Source: Sindora glabra
Taxonomy: Eukaryota; Streptophyta; Magnoliopsida; Fabales; Fabaceae
Reading direction: 5' to 3'
Assembly (NCBI GenBank): GCA_020226215.1
Contig: CM035226.1
Span: 66,115,455-66,179,454 of the forward strand
DNA: 64,000 bases
The number at the start of each line of letters is the position of its first letter. Position 1 is the first letter of the stretch. Made by a program: the position numbers and the translations under genes. The notes beneath the pieces are model-generated. The model saw only the letters and a list, made by a program, of their open reading frames with translations, made no database searches and was not told the origin of the DNA. Shown here piece after piece: positions 1 to 11,676 of the stretch.

Positions 1-1670
1 GTTAAAGGGAGGGCCCTGGTTTGTGGCAGGTCATTTTTTAACAATCAGAAGATGGAGCCCTGACTTTAAAACATCTAAGGAAACATTACAATCAATTGCA
101 GTATGGGTAAGACTACTGGGCCTCTCTGTTGAGTATTATGACTCTAAGATTCTAATGGAAATTACGGCAAAAATAGGACCTATTCTTAGAATCGATGCTA
201 ATACAATAGCAGAAAAAAGGGAAAAGATATGCTAGATTCTGTGTTCAACTAGATCTAGATAAATCTTTACCTAGAAAATTGAGAATAGGAAATCTTAAAT
301 AGGAAATCCAATATGAAGGTTTGAACTCGTTCTATCAAAAATGTGGAGTAATAAAAGAGAAACTAGGTAATTGTAAATGTAATTACACAAAGAAAGAGAA
401 TAGAGATAGCATTCAATAAAACACCAATCTACAAGAAACTAATTACCAAGACTAGAATACTGAGGAAGGTTGGTCCATAGTACTCCCAAAAAAAGCTCGT
501 ACAAGATTCAACAAAGGAGTACAAAACCAAAAAGCTCAAATCGACAGACCACAGAGTATTCTCAATCAGGAGAAACACATAGAAAAAGAAAATCAAAGTA
601 AAGAAAAAAAATTGTAGAAGACTTAGGTTCCTAAGAAACAAATAAGATCCCAATAAGCTTAAGTTACTTCAATAGATATGGAGATCTCCTAACTAGAAGT
701 AGACATTATAGAGAATACAATCCCTGATAAGGAAAAGACTTTTGACAAGGAAAGCTTCGATCACTTAAGTAACTTAGTAGACCTGCCTTATAAAATGCAG
801 GAAGATATGCAATGGGATAACTACGGAAATCAAACCTATTCCAACCTTATAAGGAGTGAAAATTAAATACAAAATGGCACCCAATTTCCCCAAGAGAACA
901 AATTACACACAAATAATAGTGGAGCAAAGGGAAAGATTGAGCAGAGAGAGGAGAGAATGGAGATTGAGGAACAACCAATCTTGAGTTCCATCCCAAAATG
1001 TAACAAAAAGTAGTGTGAATATGCCACCAATGGCTCATCAACTAATAGAGATTTAGGGAATACTCTTTAGAGGAAGATTGATGTTGTTGGACAAAAGACT
1101 AATAGGCAACAACCTAATAAACCCGCTCAATTATCCCTACTGGATAGATCCAGAACTGAGGAGTGCATAGTCAAATCCAATCCTAGTGAAATTAGTAGAG
1201 GATATGGAAATGTTGCCTCTCTTGAAACCAGAGGATGTAGCTCTCATGGTACCAGATCTGTAAAGGTACTTGGACAATCACTCACTAATAAGACCAGGAT
1301 TGAGAGCTCCATCTCAGCCATCTCAAGCACATCACTTAGCAAAATCACTAAACCATAAATTAAGGATAAAGATGGAGCTGGAAGTAGAAAGGGTTAATCA
1401 ATTTCAATCTCCAACAAATCTTGTGATCATGGAAAATTGGAACAAAGCTTATATGTTCATGTTAACAAAGATAGTACACGCATTCAACTTGGATCTGTTA
1501 ACAGTCCAAAACAATCAAACAGGGATTAATCACCACTCCCTGATGTTGGAACCTCTAGAGATAAATACCTTATCTAATACCAGGATCCCAATTAAGGTAT
1601 GGAATAGAGAAGGGCCCCCAACCATTCTAGAAAGAGCATGATCAATTATTTTTTCCTAGAAGATTTTAAC

Positions 1671-2400
1671 ATGAAGATAGTGCTTTGGAATTATAGAGGT
1701 GTTGCCAATCAGAACTTTAAAAATACAATAAGGGATCTGATAATGCAATACTCCACTAACATGCTAATCCTTATTGAAACAAGGTTGTCCGGTGATAAAG
1801 CCTTCTTCATTTGTAACTCTCTTCCATTTGAACATTATGTTATGATAGAAACTATTGGTAAATCGAGAGGAATCTGGGTACTCTAGAATATAGAAAAAAT
1901 GGATTGCCAAGCTTTAAATGCAACTGAACAAGAAATACATATTGTTATTCAGGTACATTCTTTGAATACTCATTAGCTTATTTCAATTATTTATAGGAGT
2001 CCTAGACTTCAGGAAAGAAAATTATTATGGAATAATCTTTCCCATAGAGCAACCTTACATAATCTTCCTTGGTGTATCTTAGGAGATTTTAATGATATTT
2101 TGTACAGTCACGAAAAGTTGGGCGGTAGGCTTATGAACAACTATAGAGCTAATCTTTTTAAAGAATGTCTAGACAATTGCTAGATGATAGATTTAGGCTT
2201 TAAAGGTCCTCCTTTCACTTGGAATAATTCCCAAAACTATTTGAACTTAATTCAATGTAAATTGGATAGAGTGTGTGCAAATGTAGACTGGGTTTTCCTT
2301 TATCCTAATTATTTAGTTCATCCCCTTCCTAGTACTCATTCGGATCACTATTCCTTCCTCTTCAGTACTTCTGATGTCTACTTTTTTAATCTCCTTAAGC
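1671..2400 (+). pseudogene. LINE apurinic-type endonuclease domain (broken)
   Basis: In the living element this domain nicks target DNA to prime reverse transcription. The translation starts MKIVLWNYRG, a form of the N-x-RG motif that opens plant LINE endonucleases. It continues with an LIETRL stretch holding the catalytic Glu, a GDFND motif near 2083-2097, and a THSDHYSF stretch near 2335-2358 that carries the terminal SDH motif. Stops at about 1884, 1977 and 2180 break the frame into pieces, so it cannot make a full protein. Motif order matches the exonuclease-endonuclease-phosphatase fold family. Confidence 0.8.
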
Positions 2401-2962
2401 TTTTCAGACTTGAATCTATATGGCTAGCTCATCCTAATTTTCCCTGTCTAGTAAAAAATTGTTAGGCCAATCTAAATGTTAATTTGGAGAAAATTACTAA
2501 AGATTTTGTTGATGTAACCTTATCTTGGAACAGAGAGATCTTTAGGAACTTATTTTATAAAAAAAGGAAAATCCTAGCTAGGCTAAAAGGTGTTGAGATG
2601 AAGATGGCCACAAGTTCCTTGAGCCACCTCAGTAATCTTAAAAATCTTTTAAGGAAAGATTATTAAAATATTTTGAACTACAAGGAGGATTTTTGGTTTT
2701 CCAAATTAAAACTATCATGGTATGTTGAAGGAGATAGAAATACTTAATTTTTTCACCTCATAACAGTCTTGAGAAGGAAAAATGACAAAATTAGTAGACT
2801 AGAAATGAGGAAGGAGTATGGGTGAGTTCAAAACAACAACTTTTGTACATGGTCAAAGATTTCTTCCAGAATTTATATACTTCAGACCATGTCTTAAATG
2901 TTAATAACTTGCCTATATTCTTAAATTGGCCTGCTATACTACCCTAAAATATTACCAATACT

Positions 2963-3612
2963 TTGTGTGCCATTCCCACAATAGAAGAAATTAGAAATGA
3001 TTTATTCTCTCAAAAGGTAAATAAAGCCCTTGTACTAAATGGCTTAAATCTAGGTTTTTTTAAAAAATTCTGGGAGACCACAAAAGACTATGTTAATAAA
3101 GCCATCAAGGAGATTTTTATTTCTATTTCAATCCCTAACTTTTTGAATGAGACTCTCATAGTTCTCATTCCAAAAGGGAAAAATCCAAAGTCAATAAAAA
3201 ACTTCAAACCCATCAGCCTTTGTTCCATAATATATAAGATTTCGACAAAAATCATTATGGACAGATTAAGACCTTTGTTGAATAATTTGATATCTCCTCT
3301 ATAAAATGCTTTCCTTCCACAAAGACATGCTTTAGACAATATTATCTTAGCACAGAAGATCTTCTATTTTGTTAAGCATAAGAAAGGAAAAGAGGGTATC
3401 ATGATGATTAAAATAGACTTGAAAAAAGCTTATGATAAAATTGAATGGGGATTCATATATTACATTCTAGAGCTTTATTGTTTTCCTCAGCAACTAAAGA
3501 ATATGATAATGAATTATGTGTCTTCAATATCTTTTTCTATTTTGTTTAATGGAGGAAAAATGTCTCCTATTAAGCCTAATAGAGGTTTGAGATAGGGTGA
3601 CCCAATATCCCC
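2963..3612 (+). pseudogene. LINE reverse transcriptase, first half (broken)
   Basis: The translation carries the expected order of plant LINE reverse transcriptase blocks: a stretch reading ETLIVLIPKGKNP, then FKPISLCSIIYKISTKII, then, after a stop at 3302, a DLKKAYDKIEWGF stretch, and last GDPISP near 3597-3611. The frame ends exactly where an LTR is inserted. The second half, including the catalytic FADD, lies at 5979-6540. About 20 residues normally found between GDPISP and the resumed sequence seem to be missing, so the copy probably had a small deletion before the LTR arrived; that is inference from the family pattern. Confidence 0.82.
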
Positions 3613-3617
3613 AAGTG
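3613..3617 (+). repeat. Target-site duplication AAGTG, left copy
   Basis: AAGTG directly precedes the TGTTGGCC terminus of the inserted LTR and recurs at 5979-5983 directly after the GGCTAACA terminus. A 5-bp duplication is what LTR-retrotransposon integrase produces. Confidence 0.85.
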
Positions 3618-5978
3618 TGTTGGCCTTGGCAACCCACACCCAAGAGGAGGGTGAATTGGGTGTTTTTAAAACTTTTCTTATTTTTGCAATTCTTTTTCAA
3701 AACCCTTTAATTTTGGGAATCCATGAGAATAATTTTGATTTAAATAATTCCAAGAAAGTTTTATAAAGATTCTTGTTGCACTCAAGATATAGTAATCTAA
3801 GGAATTAGTACAATCTAACTTATTTAACTATCTATAAACAAAGTATTAAGAGAATTATTCAATGAAGAGATTTGCACACAACATATAATAATTCAATACT
3901 CTTGTGCAAAGTCACTCATTCAACAATGCATAAATGAATAATCAAAAAGCCCATATATTGATGAATTTCTTTTTCAATCACTTAATTCAACCTTTCAATC
4001 ATTCAAGCAATAACATAAGTATTATAGCACAATGTATCCAATAAGCAATAACAGTAAACCAGAGCATGTAACAAGAAATAACAATAGCAACAAAACAAAG
4101 CATACAACACAATATATTAGCACACAACAATAGCAAAATAGAGTGTATGCAGTAAGGAAAACAAAACAAGTGCAAAACGATAAAGAGATAGAGTAGAAAA
4201 ATCAAACACAAGGATTTATAGTGGTTCCTCCCTTGGATATTCCCACCAAGGTGTACATCCACTCTCCAAGCTCTCCAAGCTTGTGTTAATCCACTATCTC
4301 TTTAAGTTTCAATTTAGCACTTGAAGAAGCCTTACAATCCTTACTCTTTTTTAAGTAAAAACTCTCTTACAAGGGATACATCACCCTTTCTAAGTTTTTC
4401 CAAAGGACACCTTACCCTTTACAATTAGAAAATGATATATGATGAAGAACAATTCATACAAACTCTCTTAAAGAATGGATAATACAAATAAAGCACTTAG
4501 AATATAAGAATTTTAGAAATTAAAGCTTAAATCATGATTTGGATGAAAAATGATGTAAAATGATATTTTGAAGTGAAGTACAGGCTCTCTGTACATTGTA
4601 TTTCATATTTCTTATCTTATATATGAAGCCCATGGTGTATTATAGCCGTTTAGGATTGTTAGGAATGAAAACTAGCCGTTATTAACTATTATTTGCGCAC
4701 CAGAACAGCTGGAATTGATTAGTGAATTGATTTACTTAGACAAAAATGTAGATTCAACTTTAAAAGGTCATAACTTATTCATTTTAAGTCCCTTTTTAAG
4801 CAAATGACCTATCATTAGAAAGATAATTGAGTTTATTTTCAAAAGCTCATATATAATGTAAATTTTGAGATATGTTTAAAATAATGAGCAAAGGTCAGAA
4901 ACAGTAAATCTGTAAAAATCTGATTTTGAGACTCAAATTGTAAAAATCATAACTCTTTCATATCTTAGTCATTTTAAGCAAATGACCTATCCATGGATAG
5001 ATATGTGAGTCTATTTTCAATAAAAATAATTTCATGCTCATATCATTTGTATTTTTTAAGATATGATCAAAACAATGATCACACATCAGAAATGGCTAGA
5101 ATGTAGAAAGCTGATTTTTAGACTTAACTTGAAGAGATCATAACTTTTTCATATATTGATCATTTTAAGCAAAAGATACATCCATGGAAAGTTCATTGAG
5201 TTTATTTTCATATGAAAATGGTTTAGCAATCAAATCATGAGTATTTTATGAGATATGATTAAGAGAGTGACCAAATATCAATATTGAAAACATGAAAACC
5301 TTATACCTCATTGATTTTTGAAATGTCCCTATAGGCTATCTTGTAAAAATATGATTGCGATCTATCTTTTTAAAATATTTTAATTAAGCTAAGAGTATGA
5401 AAATATTTTTGAGCTCTGTATCATGAAATACTCTATTTTACAAGGAAGTCTAAATCTTATTATAAAAAACTATACCAATCAAGTTCGTTAACTTTTCTTG
5501 ATGCTTCCAAACTTTCATACACTTTAATTTTCTCAATATTCAATACTTGGATCACATCTCCTTTCTTGTCTTTCTTTCTTATTCTAGAGTTGAGCACAAT
5601 ATGATCTTTCATTTCTTTGCTTCAATACTCACTCTTTTTCATCTTGGACTTTTCTATATATAATTTCATAAACTTTGCAAACAATATAATTAGTCTAATT
5701 TAATATATCAAGATATTGATGCAAAATTCATATATAAAACAAATTAGCACAAAAACATGCATAATCATCCTTTTATATATCTTGATTAATCATATGCTTA
5801 GTAATGCTTGTATAAAATATAGTCTTTTAGCATATAATCAAGCAAATGCATTAACCATAACATAGTATATCTATTAAAGCTTGTATAATATAGATCATTT
5901 TAGTACAAGATATACAATGATATTGTAACATTCATTTATCATCATTAAAACTCATCACATAAAATCTTATGGCTAACA
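3618..5978. mobile_element. Solo LTR (2361 bp) inserted in the LINE
   Basis: The insert begins TGTTGGCC and ends GGCTAACA, an imperfect inverted terminal pair with TG...CA ends, and is flanked by AAGTG on both sides. I see no primer-binding site, polypurine tract or coding region inside it, so it is best read as one long LTR left after LTR-LTR recombination. Close to the left end is an AGAGGAGGGTGAATTGGGTG stretch that is also found, diverged, at 29870-29895. It contains three tandem units of about 180 bp at 4745-5290. Superfamily (Copia or Gypsy) cannot be told from the LTR alone. A non-autonomous LARD-like element is the main alternative. Confidence 0.8.
4745..5290 (+). repeat. Three tandem ~180-bp units inside the solo LTR
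   Basis: The phrase TCATAACT followed by TTAAGCAAATGACCTATC-like sequence, a TATTTTCA stretch and an AGATATGATTAAAA-like stretch repeats with anchors at 4768, 4947 and 5138 (spacing 179 and 191 bp). The three copies are clearly related but diverged. A single such unit is recognisable in the related LTR relic near 30780-30960. Confidence 0.75.
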
Positions 5979-6566
5979 AAGTGGAGTCAGGTAATTAGCA
6001 AGCTATAAAAGTTTCTAAGAATGGCCCAAATTTATCTCCATTTTTTTTTGCTGATGACATAATTTTAATCGCCAAGGCTATTGAGTCGAATGCTCTTATC
6101 ATAAAGTTTATCTTGGAAAAGTTCCATAACGTTTTTGGTTTGGGGAATAATCCTAATAAATCAAAAATTCTGTTCTCCAACAATACTGAAATGAGGATAA
6201 AGAAAAATATTGAAGACATCTTACAATGTAATGTGGTTGAAAACTTAGACCCCTACTTAGGTTTTCCCTTCCATACTTCTACTAGAGGAAACACTTTCAA
6301 CTTTGTTCTAGACAAGCTAAATGAAAAACTTAATAGTTGGAAAGCTAAGTTTCTAAACTTGGCTGGAAGGAGAGTGTTGCTTAAATCAGTACTGGAAAGC
6401 ATACCTATACACTTCATGCAATGCTTGAGTATCCCTATGAGAGTTTGTTGGAAAATTGATAAAATATCAAGACACTTCTTATGGGGTACTTTTGATGAAC
6501 AAAAGAAAATGAACTTAATAGCTTAGGACCAAGTTACTAAATCCCTAACAGATGGAGGGTTAGGCA
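5979..6566 (+). mobile_element. LINE, middle segment with catalytic FADD of the reverse transcriptase
   Basis: Reading resumes after the AAGTG duplication with a VSKNGPNLSPFFFADD-type sequence; the catalytic FADD is encoded at 6047-6058. A following open stretch (about 6113-6526) carries the usual LINE phrases YLGFPF, NSWKAKFLNLAGRRVLLKS and RHFLWG, which belong to the thumb and connection region of plant LINE ORF2. It stops at 6524-6526 and reads on to GGLGML at 6566, where the second LTR is inserted. FADD is intact, yet stops before and after make the gene dead. Confidence 0.82.
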
Positions 6567-8201
6567 TGTTGGTGTGTGTTCTAGGAGCCAATCATAAAAA
6601 TGATTATAATGCACAATGTATTATATTTTATTTTAGACAATGCAATTATTATATTTTATTTATATATATATCTGTGTAATTTATAACTTAATATAATAAT
6701 TATTCTTGAAATAGTTTTATTATTCTTAAAATGCCCCTAGTGTTCAATTTATGTTTCTTGATATTAAGTAGATTAACTTAAACAAATGATCAATGTCTTA
6801 TATTGATCCATTTGAGCATAGTCATGCATTTCTTAATCTCACTCAATCAAGGGGCCTATGGATATCACTCCTACTATGTAATAGAAATAAAATTGCCATC
6901 TATATTACTCACATCCCTCTGCATGATTTATGACACACTCAATCAACATCCTACAACACATCCCGGTCAAAGGTGATACAGGACGACATCAAAGTGTGTG
7001 ACTCCTCATAGTAACTTCATGTCAAATGACTACGTGTATTGTGGTCACATGAGAATAACTAATGACATATAACAATCCATGTAGTTTTCTTATTGCGGGT
7101 CAATCCAGTACGTTTATTCACTAACAATATACTCATATATTAACTTGATATCACATATCCATAATTTATAATCATTAGTTATTATACATGCTAGTCTCAA
7201 TGTATTATTACTATCCTTTTCATAATAATACTTACATCAATGAGGATGACACATTCCATGCCTCTAGTTCGATTTGGATATCGTTACAAAAGGAATTACG
7301 TTGCAAAGTGTTATTCACACATTAAGTGAATATTGAGTTACAGATATTTTTACTACTTGGGTGGCAGTGATGTATTATTAGATACCGCTCACTGTCTATA
7401 ATTCATAAATGGGCTATTACCAATGTAGTAAAAACCTACAGGGTTACACAAAAGGAATAAGAATGAGACAATAATTAATTGAGTTTTAGTTAAACTAAAA
7501 TCTAATTAATTAGACTTATTTTTGTACATATAATTATTATTAAAATAATAGTTTATTTTCACGTAATATATATAGTATATTATGTGATATTATTTGATAT
7601 TAAAATAATATTAGATAATTATATTATGAGATAATATTATTTTTTGATATATGATAACTATATGCATTTTTAATATTAGATATTTATATTATGAGATAAT
7701 ATTATTATCTAATATTAGATAATTAATGGATAAGTCATATCTCTCATCACTCTCTCCATAATAAGGATAAAGTGATAATTGTTAAGTGATTTTCAAATTC
7801 TAGAAGCATTATCCTAGTAGGATTAGAAATATTGTATGTCTTAGTTCTATAAAAGGATCTTAAAGGCAGCACCTTAGACACACATTAGCTGCCATTAAAC
7901 CTTAAAATCACTGCAAAACATACTAAACATAATCCTAGTAAGAGAAAGACGTATCCCAGCAAATTTGTGGAGGGTGAGAAGTCATTGTTCACTTCGTATG
8001 GATACCGTAGAGATGTTGTATTGTCTGGTCGGTGTTTGATTTATGATTCATCTCGCTCTTTCAAGGTTCTGTTTAGAAATAACACAAGCACACAAAAAGG
8101 TAAAATCCTAACATTGATTTATGCCTTTTTGCATAGATCATAGGTAGAATTCGGATTAAAATTTTAATTTTCTACTGTGTATAATGATAAAAAACCTAAC
8201 A
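6567..8201 (+). mobile_element. Solo Copia LTR (1635 bp) inserted in the LINE
   Basis: The insert starts TGTTGGTGTGTGTTCTAGG, ends CCTAACA, and is flanked by AGGCA at 6562-6566 and 8202-8206. Both ends resemble the Copia LTR at 56305-57748 read on its minus strand, so this solo LTR points to the plus strand. A TATA-like CTATAAAAGG at 7848-7857 is followed by a conserved GTATGGATACCGTAGAG stretch near 7996 (GTGTGGATACCACAGAG in the other LTR). The middle part (about 6790-7210) is homologous to 57146-57600 but in the opposite orientation relative to the LTR ends. Confidence 0.88.
7848..7857 (+). promoter_or_regulatory. TATA-like box of the solo Copia LTR
   Basis: CTATAAAAGG lies about 350 bp before the LTR end, a usual place for the U3/R promoter of a Copia LTR. 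Activity cannot be judged from sequence. Confidence 0.5.
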
Positions 8202-9183
8202 AGGCATACATAAAGCACACATCAGAAACCTAACTCTTCTAACCAAACTAAATTAGAGATTTTTAAATGAGAGAAATAAACCTTGCGCTAAGTGTTTATA
8301 CCATAGATATGTATACAATAGAGCCAAACCTATAGCTAAGGCTTCCCCCATTTGGAAAGGTATGAGAAGGGTAGGGGAGTTCACAAAGATAGGAATAAGG
8401 TGGCTGGTTGGGAATGGAAGAAATATTAATTTTTGGGAGGATAATTGGATAGGAATAGGGGCTTTAAGGAAGCAGTTTATTGGTCCTCTAGACAGAAACC
8501 AAGAACATTGGACAATTACTCATTGTATAAAAGAGAATGGCAGTTGGGACAATCTCGTTTTTGAGATTTTTTTCACCAATGAAGTACAACAAATGATCCT
8601 TTCAATTCCATTATCATCAGAATTGTATACTTATGACAAACTCTAATGGAAAGCTTCGACTAATAAATCATTTAACTCAGCCTTAACATAAGAAATGATA
8701 GAGAAACATCTGAATTAGAATATAGATAAAGGTATAACAAATCTTAAATGGATTTGGAATATCCCAGTTCCTCCCAAAGACCAGATGTTAATCTGGTTGT
8801 TGATGAAAAGTAGTGTGAAAACTAGAAGTTTTTTAGCAAATAGAGGTTTAAATGTTCCAACAAGCTGCAATTTTTGCAGAGATCATGTAGAAACACAAGA
8901 GCATGTATTCAAAAACTGTAATTTAGTTAAGGTAGTGTGGTAGAAATCGAGAATTCCAAGGGAAGATACACAGTTCCTTAATGCGAGCTTCTATAGTTAG
9001 GTGAAAGTAAATGCAAGAAGTCTATAGATGAATAATGGAAGCTTGTCGTGGAATCTAATTTTCTGCACTGCCCTTTGGTGCATCTGGATTAAAAGGAACA
9101 ATACACTTTTCAAAACAAAAGGGAATAATCTGAACTCTCTGGATCATCTTCCTAGAAGAATTTTGGAAAATAAGAAAAAAAAA
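8202..9183 (+). mobile_element. LINE, 3' segment with zf-RVT domain
   Basis: Reading resumes after the AGGCA duplication with SPIWKGMRRVGEFTKIG and VGNGRNINFWEDNWIG (8362-8460), the typical run into the zinc-binding region found at the end of plant LINE reverse transcriptases. The zf-RVT residues are recognisable: WNIPVPPK near 8757, then SCNFC, then ETQEHVFKNC near 8890-8925. An LWCIWIKRNNTLF stretch near 9074-9105 is the usual C-terminal phrase. Stops at 8644, 8688, 8716 and 8941 break it. An A-rich stretch at 9174-9183 may be the 3' tail. Confidence 0.8.
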
Positions 9184-9748
9184 CGAAAGGAAATTTAAAG
9201 TTTTAAAAATGACGCTTGTCTAACTAAATGAAAGAAAAAGGAGAAAAATTTCTATAAGTGATGTTTATTAGAGTCATTATGTATTAAAATTTTAAAATTT
9301 TTTATCTTCTCTTCTGATTAAATTTAAAATTTTCTTTCCTTTCCTTGTATTTCTTTGAACCTAAGTATAAGACTAGAAAAATATTTATTGCACTCTTTAA
9401 AAGTGATTACTTCCCTATAATATACAATAAAATTTATAAAATTGTGAATCTTATAAAAAGAAAATAAAAAATAAATTTAAAAAAGTGGAAATAGGCGTCT
9501 GTTATTTTGTGCCCTTATATGTACTTCAGGCTTTCTTAATGTAAGTACATCCATTTAATTACATTTATCTTTAATTGCATTTGTTCTTAGTGCAATTTAT
9601 TTGGTTTCTTCTGCATGTTTACTTATTATACCTCTAATTAATTTTAAAAGATTTGGATCACGTTAAAATCACTCCCGTGATACCCATCTGTTAGCAATTG
9701 TTCTTCTTCCCTTCTGATAATTAGGGTTTTGGGGGAAGTGATCCCATC
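9184..9748. other. AT-rich intergenic DNA with a telo-box-like motif
   Basis: No coding sequence is seen. A TTAGGGTTTT motif at 9721-9730 (reverse of AAAACCCTAA) lies 19 bp before the candidate microprotein start. Telo-box-like motifs are common near the transcription start of plant housekeeping genes. This only weakly supports a promoter here. Confidence 0.35.
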
Positions 9749-10109
9749 ATGTATTCATCCATATATCAGAACATGGATCAGATTTGCCATCAAAATCAGG
9801 TATTAATGTGATACATTTCACAATTTATGATATTTTTATAATATATTTTAATTATATGCATATCGTTCATATTATATAACATGATTTATTTAGTAAATTT
9901 ATTTGCAAAATTTCATCATAGTTATTAGTTATCATATGAAAGATTTTTTTTTTCAATTCAATATAGTAGAAAAATGTATAGGTGTATATTAATGTATTAA
10001 GTTATAATGAATTAGTTTTTTTATTTAAAAAATTATAAAAATAAATTGTTGCTTTCAGATTCTATTCCGCGATAAAAGACCAGTGGAAGTAAAACCCAAG
10101 AAAGGTTAA
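9749..10109 (+). CDS. Candidate two-exon microprotein gene (33 residues)
   Basis: Exon 1 (9749-9799) opens with ATG and encodes 17 residues beginning MYSSIYQNMDQICHQNQ. It ends at CAG just before GTATTA. A 259-nt AT-rich intron (9800-10058) ends in TTGCTTTCAG. Exon 2 (10059-10109) encodes 16 residues, rich in Lys and Arg (ILFRDKRPVEVKPKKG), then TAA. Intron phase is 0 and both splice sites are canonical. I do not recognise the protein; there is no signal peptide or known domain. The intron and exon 2 are duplicated downstream at 10790-11676 in a mutated form, so this locus has been copied. The open frame could be chance, since it is short. Transcript evidence is needed to call it real. Confidence 0.35.
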
Positions 10110-10210
10110 TAAGGTACGTCTGTTATTTTCTTCTCTGTAGATTAAATGACTTGCGCATTTGGGTGCATGAGAAGAAGACTAGTAATATTCAAAGTCTCCT
10201 CCTAAAGGCC
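9803..10210 (+). repeat. Diverged third copy of the 444-bp duplicated unit
   Basis: From AATGTGATACATTTCACAA to CTCCTAAAGGCC this stretch aligns along its length with the two near-identical units at 10790-11233 and 11234-11676. It is the more diverged copy, and the only one joined to the first exon of the candidate gene, so it is probably the source locus. Confidence 0.8.
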
Positions 10211-10789
10211 AGATTTCTTTTTGACTAGTATTGCGATTCTTACATGACTATGTCTCTTTCTACTCTAGTGGGGTTTGCTGCCATTAAGGTGGCAATTTAA
10301 CCCATACTTAATTAATACTTTTAATTTTTGTTTGTTCAAGTACATTTGTAGGATTTTAAAATGAATATGAGCATGGATAAAGAGATTTTTATAAGAATTT
10401 TATTAGGTGCAGGCATGTATATAGGGATTATATTACCCAACTTTTTCCATATTCTTATTGTATAATATAAAATATAATAATTTATAATAATGTATAATTA
10501 TATATAAATATGATTATATACTAAAAAGAAGAACTAAAACTATAAATATAAACAGTTAATTTAAATATAAAAATTCTTTAAAGATATACTTTAACAAAAA
10601 AAATTCATATTATTATTTATTATATTATTATTAGAATTTTTAAATAATTATTACTTTATTAAAAATTAAAAAATAAGATATAAATAAATACGGTAAATAT
10701 AAAAAGATATTGATACATTATAATTAGATACTAGATAATTAGGATAAAAATAATAGGATATCCTTAATTTTTATTGAAAAATTATAATA
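10211..10789. other. AT-rich spacer
   Basis: Very AT-rich sequence with many short A/T runs (10450-10790). No gene, no tRNA and no recognisable element terminus was seen. Confidence 0.5.
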
Positions 10790-11233
10790 GGGTATAGATA
10801 AATATATATAATTTAAATTAGATAACAATGTGATACATTTCACAATTTATGATATGTTTTATAATTTATTTTGATTATTTGCATGTCGTTCATATTACAT
10901 AACATGATTTTTTTAGTGAATTTATTTGCAAAATTTCATCATAGTTATCATATAAAAGCTTTTTCTAATTCAATAGAGTATAAAAATGTATAGCCGTATA
11001 TTAATGTATTAACTTTTAATGAATTCGTTTACTTCTATTTTATTTAAAAAAAATTATAAAAATAAATTGTTGCTTTCAAATTTTATTCCGTGGTAAAAGA
11101 CCAGTGGAAGTATAACCCAAGAAAGTTTGATAGGGTACGTCTGTTATTTTCTTCTCTGTAGATTAATTGACTCGTGCATTTGGCTGCATGCGAAGAAGAC
11201 TTGTAATATTCAAAGTCTCCTCCAAAGGCCAAT
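10790..11233 (+). repeat. Tandem 444-bp duplication, copy A
   Basis: Begins GGGTATAGATAAATATATAT and ends CTCCAAAGGCCAAT; the next unit starts immediately. It contains a pseudo-exon at 11080-11130 matching exon 2 of the upstream candidate gene. The splice acceptor is CAA instead of CAG, and an in-frame TAA replaces a Lys codon. Confidence 0.9.
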
Positions 11234-11676
11234 GGGTATAGATAAATATATATAATTTAAATTAGATAACAATGTGATACATTTCACAATTTATGATATG
11301 TTTTATAATTTATTTTGATTATTTGCATGTCGTTCATATTACATAACATGATTTTTTTAGTGAATTTATTTGCAAAATTTCATCATAGTTATCATATAAA
11401 AGTTTTTTCTAATTCAATAGAGTATAAAAATGTATAGCCGTATATTAATGTATTAACTTTTAATGAATTCGTTTACTTCTATTTTATTTAAAAAAATTAT
11501 AAAAATAAATTGTTGCTTTCAAATTTTATTCCGTGGTAAAAGACCAGTGGAAGTATAACCCAAGAAAGTTTGATAGGGTACGTCTGTTATTTTCTTCCCT
11601 GTAGATTAATTGACTCGTGCATTTGGCTGCATGCGAAGAAGACTTGTAATATTCAAAGTCTCCTCCAAAGGCCAAT
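11234..11676 (+). repeat. Tandem 443-bp duplication, copy B
   Basis: Nearly identical to copy A over its whole length. The pseudo-exon (11523-11573) shares the same acceptor loss and internal stop, so these lesions predate this tandem duplication. High identity means the duplication is recent, or that assembly doubled it. Confidence 0.9.

Larger units (their letters stand above)
1..3617 (+). mobile_element. Decayed LINE (non-LTR retrotransposon), 5' segment
   Basis: This segment holds the nucleic-acid-binding first ORF, the endonuclease and the first half of the reverse transcriptase of a plant L1-type LINE. Translation of about 23-400 gives a DUF4283-like stretch ending in a zinc-knuckle-like Cys cluster around 340-385. 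Many stops and frameshifts show that it is dead. The 5' end lies before the window. The element is interrupted at 3617 by an LTR insertion and resumes at 5979 and again at 8202, so the three pieces are one LINE. Family assignment rests on motif order and is firm; the subfamily is not known. Confidence 0.85.
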
